A DNA stretch of 64,000 nt from an uncultured Eubacterium sp. (GCA_910584875.1 CAJUDA010000005.1:72545-136544); one strand, 5' to 3'; numbered from the stretch's first letter, positions 1-9,535 are shown. Notes: generated by a model not told the origin, from the letters alone. Program-made: numbers and translations.

Positions 1-1
1 T

Positions 2-2593
2 AATACAGCTTTCCGAAGCGGCACACCGACATCTATTACGAGTAATCCGGTGAAATATGCAGCAATTGTTGAAAATGAACATTCAGGAAACGATGAAAAA
101 ATCATAAGATTGATTAATGGTGTCCGCGGGACAGATTTAGACAGGGCAGATGTCGATTATCGTGCAGGTACGGCACTTGTGAAAGACAGGGTACCCCTGA
201 AGGAGAGCAGTGAATTTTCTGCAAAATTTACCATATCCATGCCGGATGCGTGTGTAAATACGGTACAGACGGGTGGACAACAGTTTGCAAGAGAAGCCGG
301 GGGTGACGGTATTGCGTTTATCATCACACCTACCGACAGTATTAACGGACAAGTCGGTACAGGCATGGGTTATTACGGCGTAAAGGACAGTCTGGTTATA
401 GAAATGGATTCTTATTTTAACGGTGCATATTGTACTTTTGAGACATTCGGTACGGCATATGTTAACTGGGCATATGATAATCAGATTTATGCAAATGACA
501 GTTTGCTCTATTTACAGGCTGTTGCCGACGATACAAGAAATAAAGGGATTGAGTATGATTGGGCAACTAATGGTTCGGGTTATTGGACAACTTTAAATAA
601 TAATAGATATTCACAGCTTTCAGCCAGTCAGGACAGAAGATTTGACCATGTGGGTGTTATGCTGGACGGCGTTACAAGAGAGCATATCGGAATTTCTTAT
701 CTGAACGGATTACAGCCGGATATGGTAACAGGCGGAAAATATGAAAATATCAGCAATCCGTCAGCCGGTACTCCTAGCGAATCTAAGGATTGCGCCACAC
801 GTTTTGCCGATGCAGGCAATATAAACACGTTAGGCGAAGAAGTGGATAATAGATTGTTTACATTCTGGATTGAATATGATGGAGCGGACTTATATGTCAG
901 ATATGCAAACGGAAACTTTACCGAAGCAGTAAGACCTGCAGACCCTCAGATTAAACTGGAAGGTGTACCTCAGCTTGCACATAAGTTTGAAAATGATAAC
1001 GTTCAGATAGGTTTCATATCATCCATCGGTACCTCCAAAGCGAATCACACGGTACATAGTGTAGCGTTTGCCAATAAATATTTTCAAAATGGAATCCAGA
1101 CAGAATATACGGAGAAGTATTATGTTGAGGAACCGGATGCCACAGCAGATTTTATTACTGTAAATTCAAAGAAGTATGTTTTGACCGACAGTGTGGTTGT
1201 GGAAAATGCTGATATAGGTTCTAAGGCTGAAATCAGGGATAAATCCACAGAAACAAAGTATCAGCCATATATTAAAAAAGATTATTCCAGTAATCCGTTA
1301 TATCCAGATTCTGCTTTATCCGTGAAAGGTGACGGTACGACGGTATTGTATCAGTTCTATGATTTACCGTCCTATAAGGTTGAATATTATCTGGAAAAGG
1401 ATGCCAGTACAGCAGGAGTCGTACAGGTGGGCGATAAATATTATGTAAAAGAAGAAGAAAATTTGAAAACCGCTGCAGGCGGAAGTAGTATTGTCAGCAA
1501 TCAGAATGCCGATAAAAAAGCCGGTGTAACGGTTGAGGGTTCGGCAGCAGCAGATACTTATAAGAGTTATATGGATTATGAATTCAACCCTGCCGCTACC
1601 CGGACAGCGGGACATTCCGAAGGTACGGTAGCAAAAGATAATTCTCTGGTAATTCAGTTATATTATGACAGGAAGACACCGCAGAAAACGGAATACAAAG
1701 AACAGTACTGGGTGGAAGATCCGGAAGCAGACCGTGATTTTGTGGAGATCGAAGTAAACGGCAAAATGAAAAAGTTTATTTTGAAAGAATCAAATGATGT
1801 TAGAGGTGTAAATATCGGTATCGGCGCAACCGTTACGGATAAGTCACAGGACTATAAAAATTATGAATTGATTAAAGATATGATACCGGGCTATCCGTCT
1901 TCTGTAGATCAGATTAATCCGGACGGATCAACAATCGTTTATCAGATTTATGTACTGAAGCCAACTACACCGGGTGATCCGGGTAAACCAGGAAATCCTG
2001 GAGATAATAAGAAACCGTCAACAGGTACGGGAACAGATGAACAGAAAGTTAAGGCAAACTACGTGACTGCGGCAGTAAAGAATTACAGGTATGGGGCAAA
2101 GACCATCTATCTGGTGAAAGGAAAAACAGCACAGCTGCGTGCTTCTATCCGTCCTTCCTCGGCAAAACAGGGAGTGATATACCGCTCAGGATCCAAATCT
2201 GTGGCTTCCGTAAACAGCAAAGGAAAGATCAGGGCGAAGAAAGCGGGGACAGCGAAGATTACGATCACCTCTGCCGATGGTGCAAAGAAGGCGGTCATTA
2301 CCGTAAAGGTAGTGAAAAAGGCAAAGGTGAACAAAAAGCTTTCCCTGAAATCGAAAAAGAAGCTTACCTTTAAAAGGAAAAATGCGACGTCCCAGATCAT
2401 CACAAAAGGTCTGACAGCCAAAACGACGAGCAAAGAAACCTATAAGGTGACGAAAGGAAAGAAATGGATCAAGACAGATCCGTATGGCAGGATCACCTGT
2501 AAGGTCAAACCGGCGAAGAAGGCAAAAAAAGCGGCAGTAAAGGTGACGTGTGGCAAAAAGAGCATAACGATCAAGGTGACAATTAAAAAATAA
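2..2593 (+). CDS. Lectin-like cell-surface protein with MucBP-like and Ig-like repeats (5'-truncated by window edge)
   Basis: The frame is open from base 2, so the start lies upstream; 863 residues are visible. The GTG at 50 is not a convincing start because it has no ribosome site and coding sequence continues upstream. Roughly bases 140-1080 resemble an L-type (legume-like) lectin domain, with GDGIAFIITP, GTGMGYYG and SLVIEMDSYFN blocks typical of that fold. Three repeats of MucBP-like type follow (about 1090-1350, 1370-1660, 1680-1950), each ending in a YQ(F/I)Y or QLYYD strand. A Pro/Gly linker (about 1960-2030) leads to a BIG2-like Ig domain (about 2045-2320) and a very Lys-rich tail. 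No LPXTG or other anchor is seen at the C-terminus. A role in glycan or mucin binding at the surface is inferred. Codon choice appears to shift toward GC-rich codons after about 2040, suggesting domain shuffling. Confidence 0.8.
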   Translation, partial: NTAFRSGTPTSITSNPVKYAAIVENEHSGNDEKIIRLINGVRGTDLDRADVDYRAGTALVKDRVPLKESSEFSAKFTISMPDACVNTVQTGGQQFAREAGGDGIAFIITPTDSINGQVGTGMGYYGVKDSLVIEMDSYFNGAYCTFETFGTAYVNWAYDNQIYANDSLLYLQAVADDTRNKGIEYDWATNGSGYWTTLNNNRYSQLSASQDRRFDHVGVMLDGVTREHIGISYLNGLQPDMVTGGKYENISNPSAGTPSESKDCATRFADAGNINTLGEEVDNRLFTFWIEYDGADLYVRYANGNFTEAVRPADPQIKLEGVPQLAHKFENDNVQIGFISSIGTSKANHTVHSVAFANKYFQNGIQTEYTEKYYVEEPDATADFITVNSKKYVLTDSVVVENADIGSKAEIRDKSTETKYQPYIKKDYSSNPLYPDSALSVKGDGTTVLYQFYDLPSYKVEYYLEKDASTAGVVQVGDKYYVKEEENLKTAAGGSSIVSNQNADKKAGVTVEGSAAADTYKSYMDYEFNPAATRTAGHSEGTVAKDNSLVIQLYYDRKTPQKTEYKEQYWVEDPEADRDFVEIEVNGKMKKFILKESNDVRGVNIGIGATVTDKSQDYKNYELIKDMIPGYPSSVDQINPDGSTIVYQIYVLKPTTPGDPGKPGNPGDNKKPSTGTGTDEQKVKANYVTAAVKNYRYGAKTIYLVKGKTAQLRASIRPSSAKQGVIYRSGSKSVASVNSKGKIRAKKAGTAKITITSADGAKKAVITVKVVKKAKVNKKLSLKSKKKLTFKRKNATSQIITKGLTAKTTSKETYKVTKGKKWIKTDPYGRITCKVKPAKKAKKAAVKVTCGKKSITIKVTIKK

Positions 2594-2638
2594 GTACGAA
2601 TCACGCGGACGACATATCAAACTGTCGTTGAGTCAAAG

Positions 2639-2681
2639 CAGGAGTGGTAAGGACATAGAAAACCAGACCACTCCTGTTTTT
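2639..2681 (+). terminator. Intrinsic terminator after the lectin-like gene
   Basis: A perfect 10-bp stem (CAGGAGTGGT at 2639-2648 with ACCACTCCTG at 2667-2676) is followed by five T. It lies 46 bases after the stop and separates this gene from the cas operon. Confidence 0.88.
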
Positions 2682-2772
2682 GGCTGTTGGTTGTCCGGGA
2701 CGATAGGGGGAACATCCAGTATTCTTAAGCAACTATAACATAACAAACAATGTCAGATTTTGGAAATTTTTG

Positions 2773-2801
2773 TTGAAAAAGCCACATCTCAATGATATAA
2801 T
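2773..2801 (+). promoter_or_regulatory. Sigma-A promoter of the cas operon
   Basis: TTGAAA (2773-2778) and a perfect TATAAT (2796-2801) are separated by 17 bp. They sit in AT-rich DNA 70 bp before the cas3 start. No other strong promoter was seen before cas2, so this probably drives the whole cas gene set. Confidence 0.7.
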
Positions 2802-2871
2802 TAAATTAATAGCGGATAAGAGGGTATAATTGATTATCTGTGACCAGGGAAACAACAGGAGGTAAGACTTT

Positions 2872-5316
2872 TTGACAGCTCATATTTCAAACGATGGATT
2901 GGGAAGAGAAGAATCTGTAGCTGATCACACAGAAAAAACTGCGTATCTGTGTAGGGAAAAGGGAAAACGATGCGGGATTTCACAGATCATGTCTTTATGT
3001 GCCATATTCCATGATATGGGAAAAAATAAACAGAAATTCGATGATTATATTCATGCGGATGAGCAGGTGAGAAAAAAACTTCGGGGCAAAATCGGACATG
3101 CTTCTACCGGAGCAAAATATATATATGACAGAAATCATGAGGATTCCGGGAAGGGAAAGGTTTTTACTGAACTGGTTACCTATGCGGTAGCTGCCCATCA
3201 TGGGTTATTTGACTGTGTCAGTGAAGAGCGGTCAGATCTATTTTCTAAGAGGTTAAGTGAAGTAGAAGATTATGAGGAAGCCTGCCGCAATGCGGAACAT
3301 GATTATCTCCAACAGTATGAACAAGAAAAGATTTTTGCAATGGCGGAAGACGAATTTGGTCGGATCTGGGATAAAATGAAAAAAGTAGTTGAGAAAGTAA
3401 CTCCTCTGATACAAAAAAAGGAAATACGAAATAAAAGGAAAGTGTTATCGGATTGCCGTTCTTTTTTATTTGCCTCTCTGCAGCGGTTATTGTTGTCTGT
3501 TCTTATTGATGCGGATTGGGAAGCTACCACAGATTTTATGAATGATGTGGATACGCTGTCTAAGGGCATTGATGTCGATTATAAGAAAATTTTTAAGGAA
3601 GCCGGGGAGAATTTCGAGGCATATATGAAAGAGAAGCGCTGTTCGATCAGCCGCTCTGATCTGACGGATAGAGAGAAGGAGATCATGGAAGCGAGAGACC
3701 AGCTGCAGGAGGATTGCAGAGAATTTGCAAAGCATCCGGCGGGGATCTATTGTCTGCCGATTCCGACGGGGGGAGGAAAGACGCTGAGCAGTCTGGCGTA
3801 TGCCCTGGAATATTGCAGGCAGCATCCGGAGACAGAACGTATCCTTTATGTGTCGCCATATATTAGCATTACAGAGCAGAATGCCAGGGTATTCCGGGAG
3901 GCGATCGGGCGGGAAGAGTGGATTCTGGAACATCATTCTTCCGTGATCAGGGATGCGGTCAATGAAGAACGGGATTATCGGCAGGAAGATGATCGGAAAA
4001 ACCATTTTGCGCAACAGGATATAAATTGGGAGGAACCTTTTATCTGTACTACATTTGTGCAGTTTATGAACACGCTTTTTTCGGATCAGGGCAGGTCTGT
4101 CCGCCGTATGCACAGGCTGGTGAATGCGGTGATTATCATCGATGAGGTTCAGTCTATGCCGGTTCAATGTGTTCATACATTTAATCAGATGATTAATTTT
4201 TTAAATGCGGTGTGCAATGCAGATATTATCTTATGTACAGCGACGCAGCCAGCTCTGGCGGATGCGGTGTACCCTGTGTGTTATAGCCGACCTAAGTATA
4301 TGATCAGGGATGCAGCGGTCTGGTTTGCCCGGTTTGAACGGGTGAAAATACATATTCCGGAACCTGGGGAAAAATACACCTTTGACCGCCTTGGGGAGGA
4401 GATCAAAGGTCGGCTGGACAGCTGCCGCTCCATTCTGGTAATAGTAAATACGAAATCAGCAGTAGGAAAATTATATGATATCTTGAAAGATGATTCTATA
4501 TATGTGGAATATCTCACGACAAATCTATGTGCGGAACATCGAAGTGATAAGATCGAAGCAGTTAAAGAAAAGCTCAGGGAAGGAAAGGAAAAAGTTGTCG
4601 TTGTCAGTACAAATCTCATAGAAGCAGGAGTGGATATTTCCTTCGAATGTGTATACCGTTCTATGACCGGACTTGACAGCCTGGCGCAGAGCGCGGGGCG
4701 GTGTAACAGAAACGGCGAGATGGCATCCGGGTCTCTGAACCTGATACAGCTTGAAGGTGAGAATACCGGGAATATGGAAGAATTACTGCGGAATATCGAT
4801 GTCACGGAGGATATCCTTTATGGTTACCGGAAAAGCGGCAGTGACGAGAGCCTGTTGACGCCGGCATGGATGGATCAATATTTTAAAAAGTTATATTTCA
4901 ATTCTGAAGATAGAATGAACTTCCCAATACGACAAATGGATACGAATATTATGGAACTTTTATCAAATGGTTTTCCCTGTATGGAGAAAAAGAATTGTAT
5001 GCATCAGGCGTACAAAACAGCCGGCCGGGAATACCGCGTGATTGACGATCATTCTTTTGGCGTGATCGTGCCATACAAAGAAGGAAACAGCATTTTGGAA
5101 GATATCCGGCAGTCTTCGGAGTTGTCGGAAATCAAAAAGTACATACGAAAAGCACAGCGGTATACCGTAAATGTGAGAGAAAACCAGTTAAAAAAATTTG
5201 ATGGGCTCATTCAGCGTGTCAGTGACAGGATCCCCGGGTTATATATGGTGGCAGCTCCCGGAGCTTATACGGAAGAGCGGGGGATTACGGCAGAATGGGA
5301 ACCGCTTATTTTTTAA
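2872..5316 (+). CDS. cas3: CRISPR-associated helicase/nuclease Cas3 (type I-C)
   Basis: Cas3 is the effector recruited by Cascade to unwind and degrade target DNA. This 814-residue protein has an N-terminal HD nuclease domain (His19, His47-Asp48 in FHDMGK, a HHG near 108) and an SF2 helicase: Walker A PIPTGGGKT at 296-304, DEVQ at 424-427, TATQP at 456-460 and motif VI QSAGRCNRNG from 606. HD and helicase are fused in one chain, as usual for I-C. The start is TTG, chosen because AGGAGG (2857-2862) lies 9 bases before it and the resulting AHISNDG...DHT N-terminus matches the family. It is the first gene of the cas operon. All motifs are intact, so it should be active. Confidence 0.97.
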   Translation: MTAHISNDGLGREESVADHTEKTAYLCREKGKRCGISQIMSLCAIFHDMGKNKQKFDDYIHADEQVRKKLRGKIGHASTGAKYIYDRNHEDSGKGKVFTELVTYAVAAHHGLFDCVSEERSDLFSKRLSEVEDYEEACRNAEHDYLQQYEQEKIFAMAEDEFGRIWDKMKKVVEKVTPLIQKKEIRNKRKVLSDCRSFLFASLQRLLLSVLIDADWEATTDFMNDVDTLSKGIDVDYKKIFKEAGENFEAYMKEKRCSISRSDLTDREKEIMEARDQLQEDCREFAKHPAGIYCLPIPTGGGKTLSSLAYALEYCRQHPETERILYVSPYISITEQNARVFREAIGREEWILEHHSSVIRDAVNEERDYRQEDDRKNHFAQQDINWEEPFICTTFVQFMNTLFSDQGRSVRRMHRLVNAVIIIDEVQSMPVQCVHTFNQMINFLNAVCNADIILCTATQPALADAVYPVCYSRPKYMIRDAAVWFARFERVKIHIPEPGEKYTFDRLGEEIKGRLDSCRSILVIVNTKSAVGKLYDILKDDSIYVEYLTTNLCAEHRSDKIEAVKEKLREGKEKVVVVSTNLIEAGVDISFECVYRSMTGLDSLAQSAGRCNRNGEMASGSLNLIQLEGENTGNMEELLRNIDVTEDILYGYRKSGSDESLLTPAWMDQYFKKLYFNSEDRMNFPIRQMDTNIMELLSNGFPCMEKKNCMHQAYKTAGREYRVIDDHSFGVIVPYKEGNSILEDIRQSSELSEIKKYIRKAQRYTVNVRENQLKKFDGLIQRVSDRIPGLYMVAAPGAYTEERGITAEWEPLIF

Positions 5317-5351
5317 TAAATTACAATCTATTACGAGAGGAGGAGTGCAGA

Positions 5352-6101
5352 GTGGAAAAACCGAATATCATCGAGTACACCGTATTTGGGAGATATGCCT
5401 TATTCACAGATCCTTTGTCCAAGACAGGCGGTGAAAAATGCAGTTACCAGATACCTACCTACCAGGCGCTCAAAGGCATCACGGAATCGATCTACTGGAA
5501 GCCGACGATCACCTGGGTTATTGATGAATGCCGGATCATGAAATGGATCCAGACAGAATCCAAGGGGATCCGTCCCATCAAATACAGCGAAAATAAAAAC
5601 GATCTGTCCCTTTATACTTATCTGCGCGATGTGGAGTACCGGGTAAAGGCGCATTTTGAGTGGAATGAGAACCGGCCGGACTTAGCTCATGACAGGAACG
5701 AGAACAAACATTATGACATCGCGAGGAGAATGCTTGAGCGGGGCGGAAGAAGGGATATCTTTCTGGGCGCCAGAGAATGTCAGGGGTATGTAGAGCCCTG
5801 TCCCCTGGATGAGGGAGAGGGGGTATATGATCAGACAAACCTTTCCTTTGGAATTATGGTTCATGGCATTACGTATCCGGATGAAGCTGTACGGGAGGAA
5901 GAAAAGGGAAAAATGACGGTGCGTCTGTGGAACGCACAGATGGAAAACGGAGTGATTCATTTTCCCCGGCCCGAGGAATGTGAGATCCGGCGCATCCTGC
6001 GCAGCGAAAAACAGAAGCCATTTGTGCATGGTGAAAATTTTTCCGGACTGGATGAATTTGAAGGAGGTGGCGCCTTTGGCTTGGTTAAAGACCTTGGCTG
6101 A
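5352..6101 (+). CDS. cas5c: Cas5c (Cas5d), crRNA-processing endoribonuclease and Cascade subunit
   Basis: In type I-C, which lacks Cas6, Cas5 cuts the pre-crRNA and stays bound to the 5' handle in Cascade. This 249-residue protein has Tyr48 (IYWKP) and Lys119-His120 (ENKHYDIA), placed like the Tyr46/Lys116/His117 set known from the Bacillus halodurans enzyme, plus the family block RGGRRDIFLGARECQ. The start is GTG at 5352, with AGGAGG at 5338-5343 eight bases upstream. The ATG at 5295 lies inside cas3, has no ribosome site and would add residues foreign to the family. The 3' end overlaps cas8c by 26 bases, implying coupled translation. Confidence 0.95.
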   Translation: MEKPNIIEYTVFGRYALFTDPLSKTGGEKCSYQIPTYQALKGITESIYWKPTITWVIDECRIMKWIQTESKGIRPIKYSENKNDLSLYTYLRDVEYRVKAHFEWNENRPDLAHDRNENKHYDIARRMLERGGRRDIFLGARECQGYVEPCPLDEGEGVYDQTNLSFGIMVHGITYPDEAVREEEKGKMTVRLWNAQMENGVIHFPRPEECEIRRILRSEKQKPFVHGENFSGLDEFEGGGAFGLVKDLG

Positions 6102-7998
6102 TACATACGATGTTCATTCAGCACAGGCGGGAGTAATAAAAAATGACCAGCCTGTGCTTCTGCCCCTTTCCCATTCTACGTTTAACGCCCAGATCGAAGT
6201 GACGCTGGATGAAGAGGGAAATTTCATAAGCTCTAAAAAACTCGAAAAGGGCCCGGATGTCGTCACAATTATCCCGGTGACAGAGGATTCCGCGGCAAGA
6301 AGCAGTGGGATTGCGCCACACCCGCTGTGCGACAAGCTATGCTATGTGGCGGGGGACTACGCGTTATATACGGGGGATCAGAAGAAAAAAGAATATTACG
6401 AGGCGTATATGGAACAGCTGCAGGACTGGGCAGACTCTGAGGATACACACCCCATGGTCCAGACGATCTGGAAGTATCTGCAGAAGAAATCGCTGATCCA
6501 TGACCTGATCCAGGATCATACATTGGAGCCGGATGAAATTGGACGGCTTACGGATCATGTGAAATTACAGGGTTCCGGGCAGACTGGCGCCAATGTAAGG
6601 TTTATCGTCTATGGAAATGCCACGCCACGCGTATGGGAAAACCGGGAATTGTATGAGACATATGACAGGTATTACCAGAAGAGGGCAGGACAGACAGAGC
6701 TATGCTATGTGGCGGGAGAGATGGATGCCTGTTCAGAGAAGCATCCTTCCAAGATACGCAACAGTGGTGATAAAGCAAAACTGATCTCGGGAAATGACGA
6801 ATCGGGATTTACTTACCGGGGCAGATTTGCCTCAAAAGACCAGGCGGTTTCTGTCGGATATGTAGTGTCACAAAAGGCGCATAATGCCCTAAAATGGCTG
6901 ATCCAGAAACAGGGATATACCAGGGATGGTTCAGCGGTCGTCTGCTGGATGTCAAACCGGGATATGTCAGTTCCTGACATGATGAAAGATTCCGTACATG
7001 CGTTTGAGGATCTGGATGACTTTGAGTTTGATTTCGACAGACTGGATGACATGGAGACGGAGGGCGCAAACAAACAGGATACTGGAAAATATTTTGCGGA
7101 ACAATTTAATCTTGCGGTGCGCGGATATGCCGGTAAGATCAAAGTGGATGACCGTATTGCGGTAATCGCACTGGATGCGGCGACGACGGGAAGACTGTCG
7201 GTCTCTTATTATGATGAGATGGGCGGAAAACAGTATATGGACGCTTTGTTATACTGGCAGGAGCATTGCAGATGGCGCCGTTTTATAACAGTAGGAAAAA
7301 CGGATGGCGGTAAAAAGAGTATTCTGTGCGAATGTTCACCGTCGCCCCGTGACATGGCACTGGCGGCCTTTGGCACACAAAGATCAAACTGGCTGGAAGC
7401 GGATAGTAAGCTGATCCGGGCTGTGACAAACCGTCTGCTCCCATACATCACCGGTAAAGGAGGGAGGATTCCCTCAGATCTTGTCAGGGCGGCAGCAAGG
7501 AGGGCTTCTATGCCGCAAACGATGAATCATTTTATATGGTACAATGATGTGTTGTGTGTTGTATGCGCAATGATTCGATTTAATTACGAGAAAGGAGGCA
7601 GGACAATGGATAAATTTCTGGAGGACAATGTAGATGACCGGAATGTTTTATTTGGGCGGCTGCTGGCTGTATATGACCTTATGGAACAGCGCGCCATGTT
7701 TGAACGCGATGAGAATGGCAAAGTGAAGGAAGGGCGTACGACGAATGCGAAACGTTACTGGAATGCGTTTAGCAGCAGGCCGGCTAAAACATTTAAAACC
7801 ATCAAACAGAATATGATTGCATATGAGAAGAAGCTGACAGGTTTTGAACTGAAGAAATTTGAAGAGTGGACTGAAGAGATTATGGTGCATCTTGCGGGGG
7901 CCGGTTTTGATAATAAGCCTCTGTCGGAGATGTATCTGCCGGCGTATTATAAGCAGACAGAGTATATGAAACAGGCGTTTCAGAAAAAAGAACAGTAA
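6076..7998 (+). CDS. cas8c: Cas8c (Csd1), large subunit of type I-C Cascade
   Basis: This is the large subunit that recognises the PAM and helps recruit Cas3. The 640-residue length fits Csd1. The start is TTG at 6076: AGGAGG (6062-6067) is eight bases upstream and the product begins MAWLKTLADTYD, like the usual Cas8c N-terminus. The more upstream ATG at 5980 lies deep in cas5c with no ribosome site. The gene overlaps the cas5c stop by 26 bases. Its 3' 393 bases carry a second, in-frame ribosome site and ATG that give the small subunit Cas11c, listed separately. The Asp/Glu-rich stretch near residues 312-335 looks like a flexible linker. No frameshift is seen. Confidence 0.95.
   Translation: MAWLKTLADTYDVHSAQAGVIKNDQPVLLPLSHSTFNAQIEVTLDEEGNFISSKKLEKGPDVVTIIPVTEDSAARSSGIAPHPLCDKLCYVAGDYALYTGDQKKKEYYEAYMEQLQDWADSEDTHPMVQTIWKYLQKKSLIHDLIQDHTLEPDEIGRLTDHVKLQGSGQTGANVRFIVYGNATPRVWENRELYETYDRYYQKRAGQTELCYVAGEMDACSEKHPSKIRNSGDKAKLISGNDESGFTYRGRFASKDQAVSVGYVVSQKAHNALKWLIQKQGYTRDGSAVVCWMSNRDMSVPDMMKDSVHAFEDLDDFEFDFDRLDDMETEGANKQDTGKYFAEQFNLAVRGYAGKIKVDDRIAVIALDAATTGRLSVSYYDEMGGKQYMDALLYWQEHCRWRRFITVGKTDGGKKSILCECSPSPRDMALAAFGTQRSNWLEADSKLIRAVTNRLLPYITGKGGRIPSDLVRAAARRASMPQTMNHFIWYNDVLCVVCAMIRFNYEKGGRTMDKFLEDNVDDRNVLFGRLLAVYDLMEQRAMFERDENGKVKEGRTTNAKRYWNAFSSRPAKTFKTIKQNMIAYEKKLTGFELKKFEEWTEEIMVHLAGAGFDNKPLSEMYLPAYYKQTEYMKQAFQKKEQ
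7606..7998 (+). CDS. cas11c: Cas11c, small Cascade subunit translated from an internal start in cas8c
   Basis: Within cas8c, AGGAGG (7593-7598) lies seven bases before an in-frame ATG at 7606, a better initiation signal than that of many whole genes here. The product is 130 residues, begins MDKFLEDNVDDRNVLFGRLL and is largely helical and charged, as expected of a small subunit lining the Cascade belly. Separate translation of Cas11 from inside cas8 is established for type I-C systems; its use here is inferred from position, frame and ribosome site. Standard annotation would miss it because it is fully nested in the same frame. Confidence 0.85.
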   Translation: MDKFLEDNVDDRNVLFGRLLAVYDLMEQRAMFERDENGKVKEGRTTNAKRYWNAFSSRPAKTFKTIKQNMIAYEKKLTGFELKKFEEWTEEIMVHLAGAGFDNKPLSEMYLPAYYKQTEYMKQAFQKKEQ

Positions 7999-8027
7999 AA
8001 GAATGAATTCAGAAAAGGAGAGATAAA

Positions 8028-8873
8028 ATGGGTGAATTTACAAACAAAATTGATTTTGAAGTTTTAGTAATGGTACAAAATGCAAATCCGAATGGGGATC
8101 CCTTAAACGGAAACCGGCCGCGGGAGACCTATGACGGCTATGGTGAGATCTCGGATGTGTGCATTAAGCGAAAGATCAGAAACCGGCTGCAGGATATGGG
8201 TGAGGATATATTTGTGCAGAGTGACGAGCGTTCTGACGATGAATGTAAAAGTCTCTCAGACCGGGCAAAGAGTAACGAGGATATGCAGAAGGCACAGAAG
8301 AATAAGGACCGGGATGCCTATGCAGAAGCGGCATGCAGGACCTGGATCGATGTGCGCAGTTTTGGACAGGTTTTTGCATTTAAGGATGGTAATGTATCTG
8401 TCGGCGTCCGGGGGCCCGTGTCGGTGCATTCCGCATTTAGTGTACTGCCTGTCTCGATCGACAGTATGCAGATCACGAAAAGTGTCAATAGCGAGACAAA
8501 GGATAAAAAGTCGTCGGACACAATGGGCATGAAACACAAAGTGCATTCTGCATTGTATATCGTGAAAGGAAGCATTAATCATCAGCTGGCTGAAAAAACA
8601 GGCTTTAGTGATGAGGATGCAGAGAAAATAAAAGAGGCGCTTCGGACACTTTTTGTAAATGACAGCTCTTCGGCGAGACCGGATGGCAGCATGGAAGTGT
8701 GCAGGGTATACTGGTGGAAGCACAACTGCCCGATGGGACAGTATTCATCTGCAAAAGTACACAGACTGGTAAATGTCACCCCAAAAGTCGATGATCCAAA
8801 GAGCTTTGAGGATTATGAAATTGTAATAGATTCATTGCCAGATCTGGAGCTGGAAGAAATAGAAGGGATTTAG
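8028..8873 (+). CDS. cas7c: Cas7c (Csd2), crRNA-binding backbone subunit
   Basis: Several copies of Cas7 coat the crRNA spacer and form the Cascade backbone. The 281-residue protein shows the family N-terminus, a beta strand followed by VQNANPNGDPLNGNRPR, then the RRM-like core with GVRGPVSVHSAFSVLPV and a late YWWKHN block. The ATG has AAAAGGAGAG ten bases upstream. It lies 29 bases after cas8c and two bases before cas4, so it is read in the same transcript. Length and motifs look complete. Confidence 0.96.
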   Translation: MGEFTNKIDFEVLVMVQNANPNGDPLNGNRPRETYDGYGEISDVCIKRKIRNRLQDMGEDIFVQSDERSDDECKSLSDRAKSNEDMQKAQKNKDRDAYAEAACRTWIDVRSFGQVFAFKDGNVSVGVRGPVSVHSAFSVLPVSIDSMQITKSVNSETKDKKSSDTMGMKHKVHSALYIVKGSINHQLAEKTGFSDEDAEKIKEALRTLFVNDSSSARPDGSMEVCRVYWWKHNCPMGQYSSAKVHRLVNVTPKVDDPKSFEDYEIVIDSLPDLELEEIEGI

Positions 8874-8875
8874 TT

Positions 8876-9535
8876 ATGTATTCCGAAGAGGATTTTTTAA
8901 TGCTTTCAGGTATTCAGCATTTTGCTTTCTGCCAGCGGCAATGGGCATTGATACATATCGAGCAGCAATGGGCGGAGAACTACAAGACAACGGCAGGAGA
9001 ACTGATGCACAAAAAGGCACATGATGAGGGATCTTTTGAAAAGAGAGGGGACTTGCTGATCGTCAGGGGACTGCGCATTGCTTCCCATGAACTGGGATTA
9101 AGCGGACAATGTGATGTGGTTGAGTTTCATCAAGACAGGGAGGGCATTGACTTATTTGGTTATGATGGGAGATGGATTCCGGTACCTATCGAGTATAAGC
9201 ATGGTACCCCCAAAGAAAATAATGCAGATGAATTGCAGCTTTGTGCGCAGGCGCTTTGTCTGGAAGAAATGTTTCAGACAGGCATATCCCAGGGATCTTT
9301 GTATTATGGTGAGAATCGCAGGAGAAGTCGGGTGGAATTTACGGAGGATCTGCGAAGCGCAACGAAGAAAACAGCGAAAAGGATGCACGAAATGTTTCGG
9401 AGGGGACATACCCCAAATGTAAAGAATTCAAAGCAGTGTAAGTCGTGTTCTCTGGCGAATTTGTGCCTGCCCAAATTGCAAAAGAATATGAATGTTAGAC
9501 AGTATATTAAACAGAACATTCACACTGGTGATTAA
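8876..9535 (+). CDS. cas4: Cas4, RecB-like Fe-S exonuclease of adaptation
   Basis: Cas4 trims prespacers and enforces PAM choice and orientation together with Cas1-Cas2. This 219-residue protein has the four Fe-S cysteines Cys19 and Cys188/Cys191/Cys197, and PD-(D/E)XK residues Asp80 and Glu106-x-Lys108 (PIEYKHG). These are the usual sites, so it should be active. The ATG follows the cas7 TAG by two bases, with AGAAGGGA about ten bases upstream. The 115 bases between its stop and cas1 are unusually long for this cluster and hold no recognised gene. Confidence 0.95.
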   Translation: MYSEEDFLMLSGIQHFAFCQRQWALIHIEQQWAENYKTTAGELMHKKAHDEGSFEKRGDLLIVRGLRIASHELGLSGQCDVVEFHQDREGIDLFGYDGRWIPVPIEYKHGTPKENNADELQLCAQALCLEEMFQTGISQGSLYYGENRRRSRVEFTEDLRSATKKTAKRMHEMFRRGHTPNVKNSKQCKSCSLANLCLPKLQKNMNVRQYIKQNIHTGD

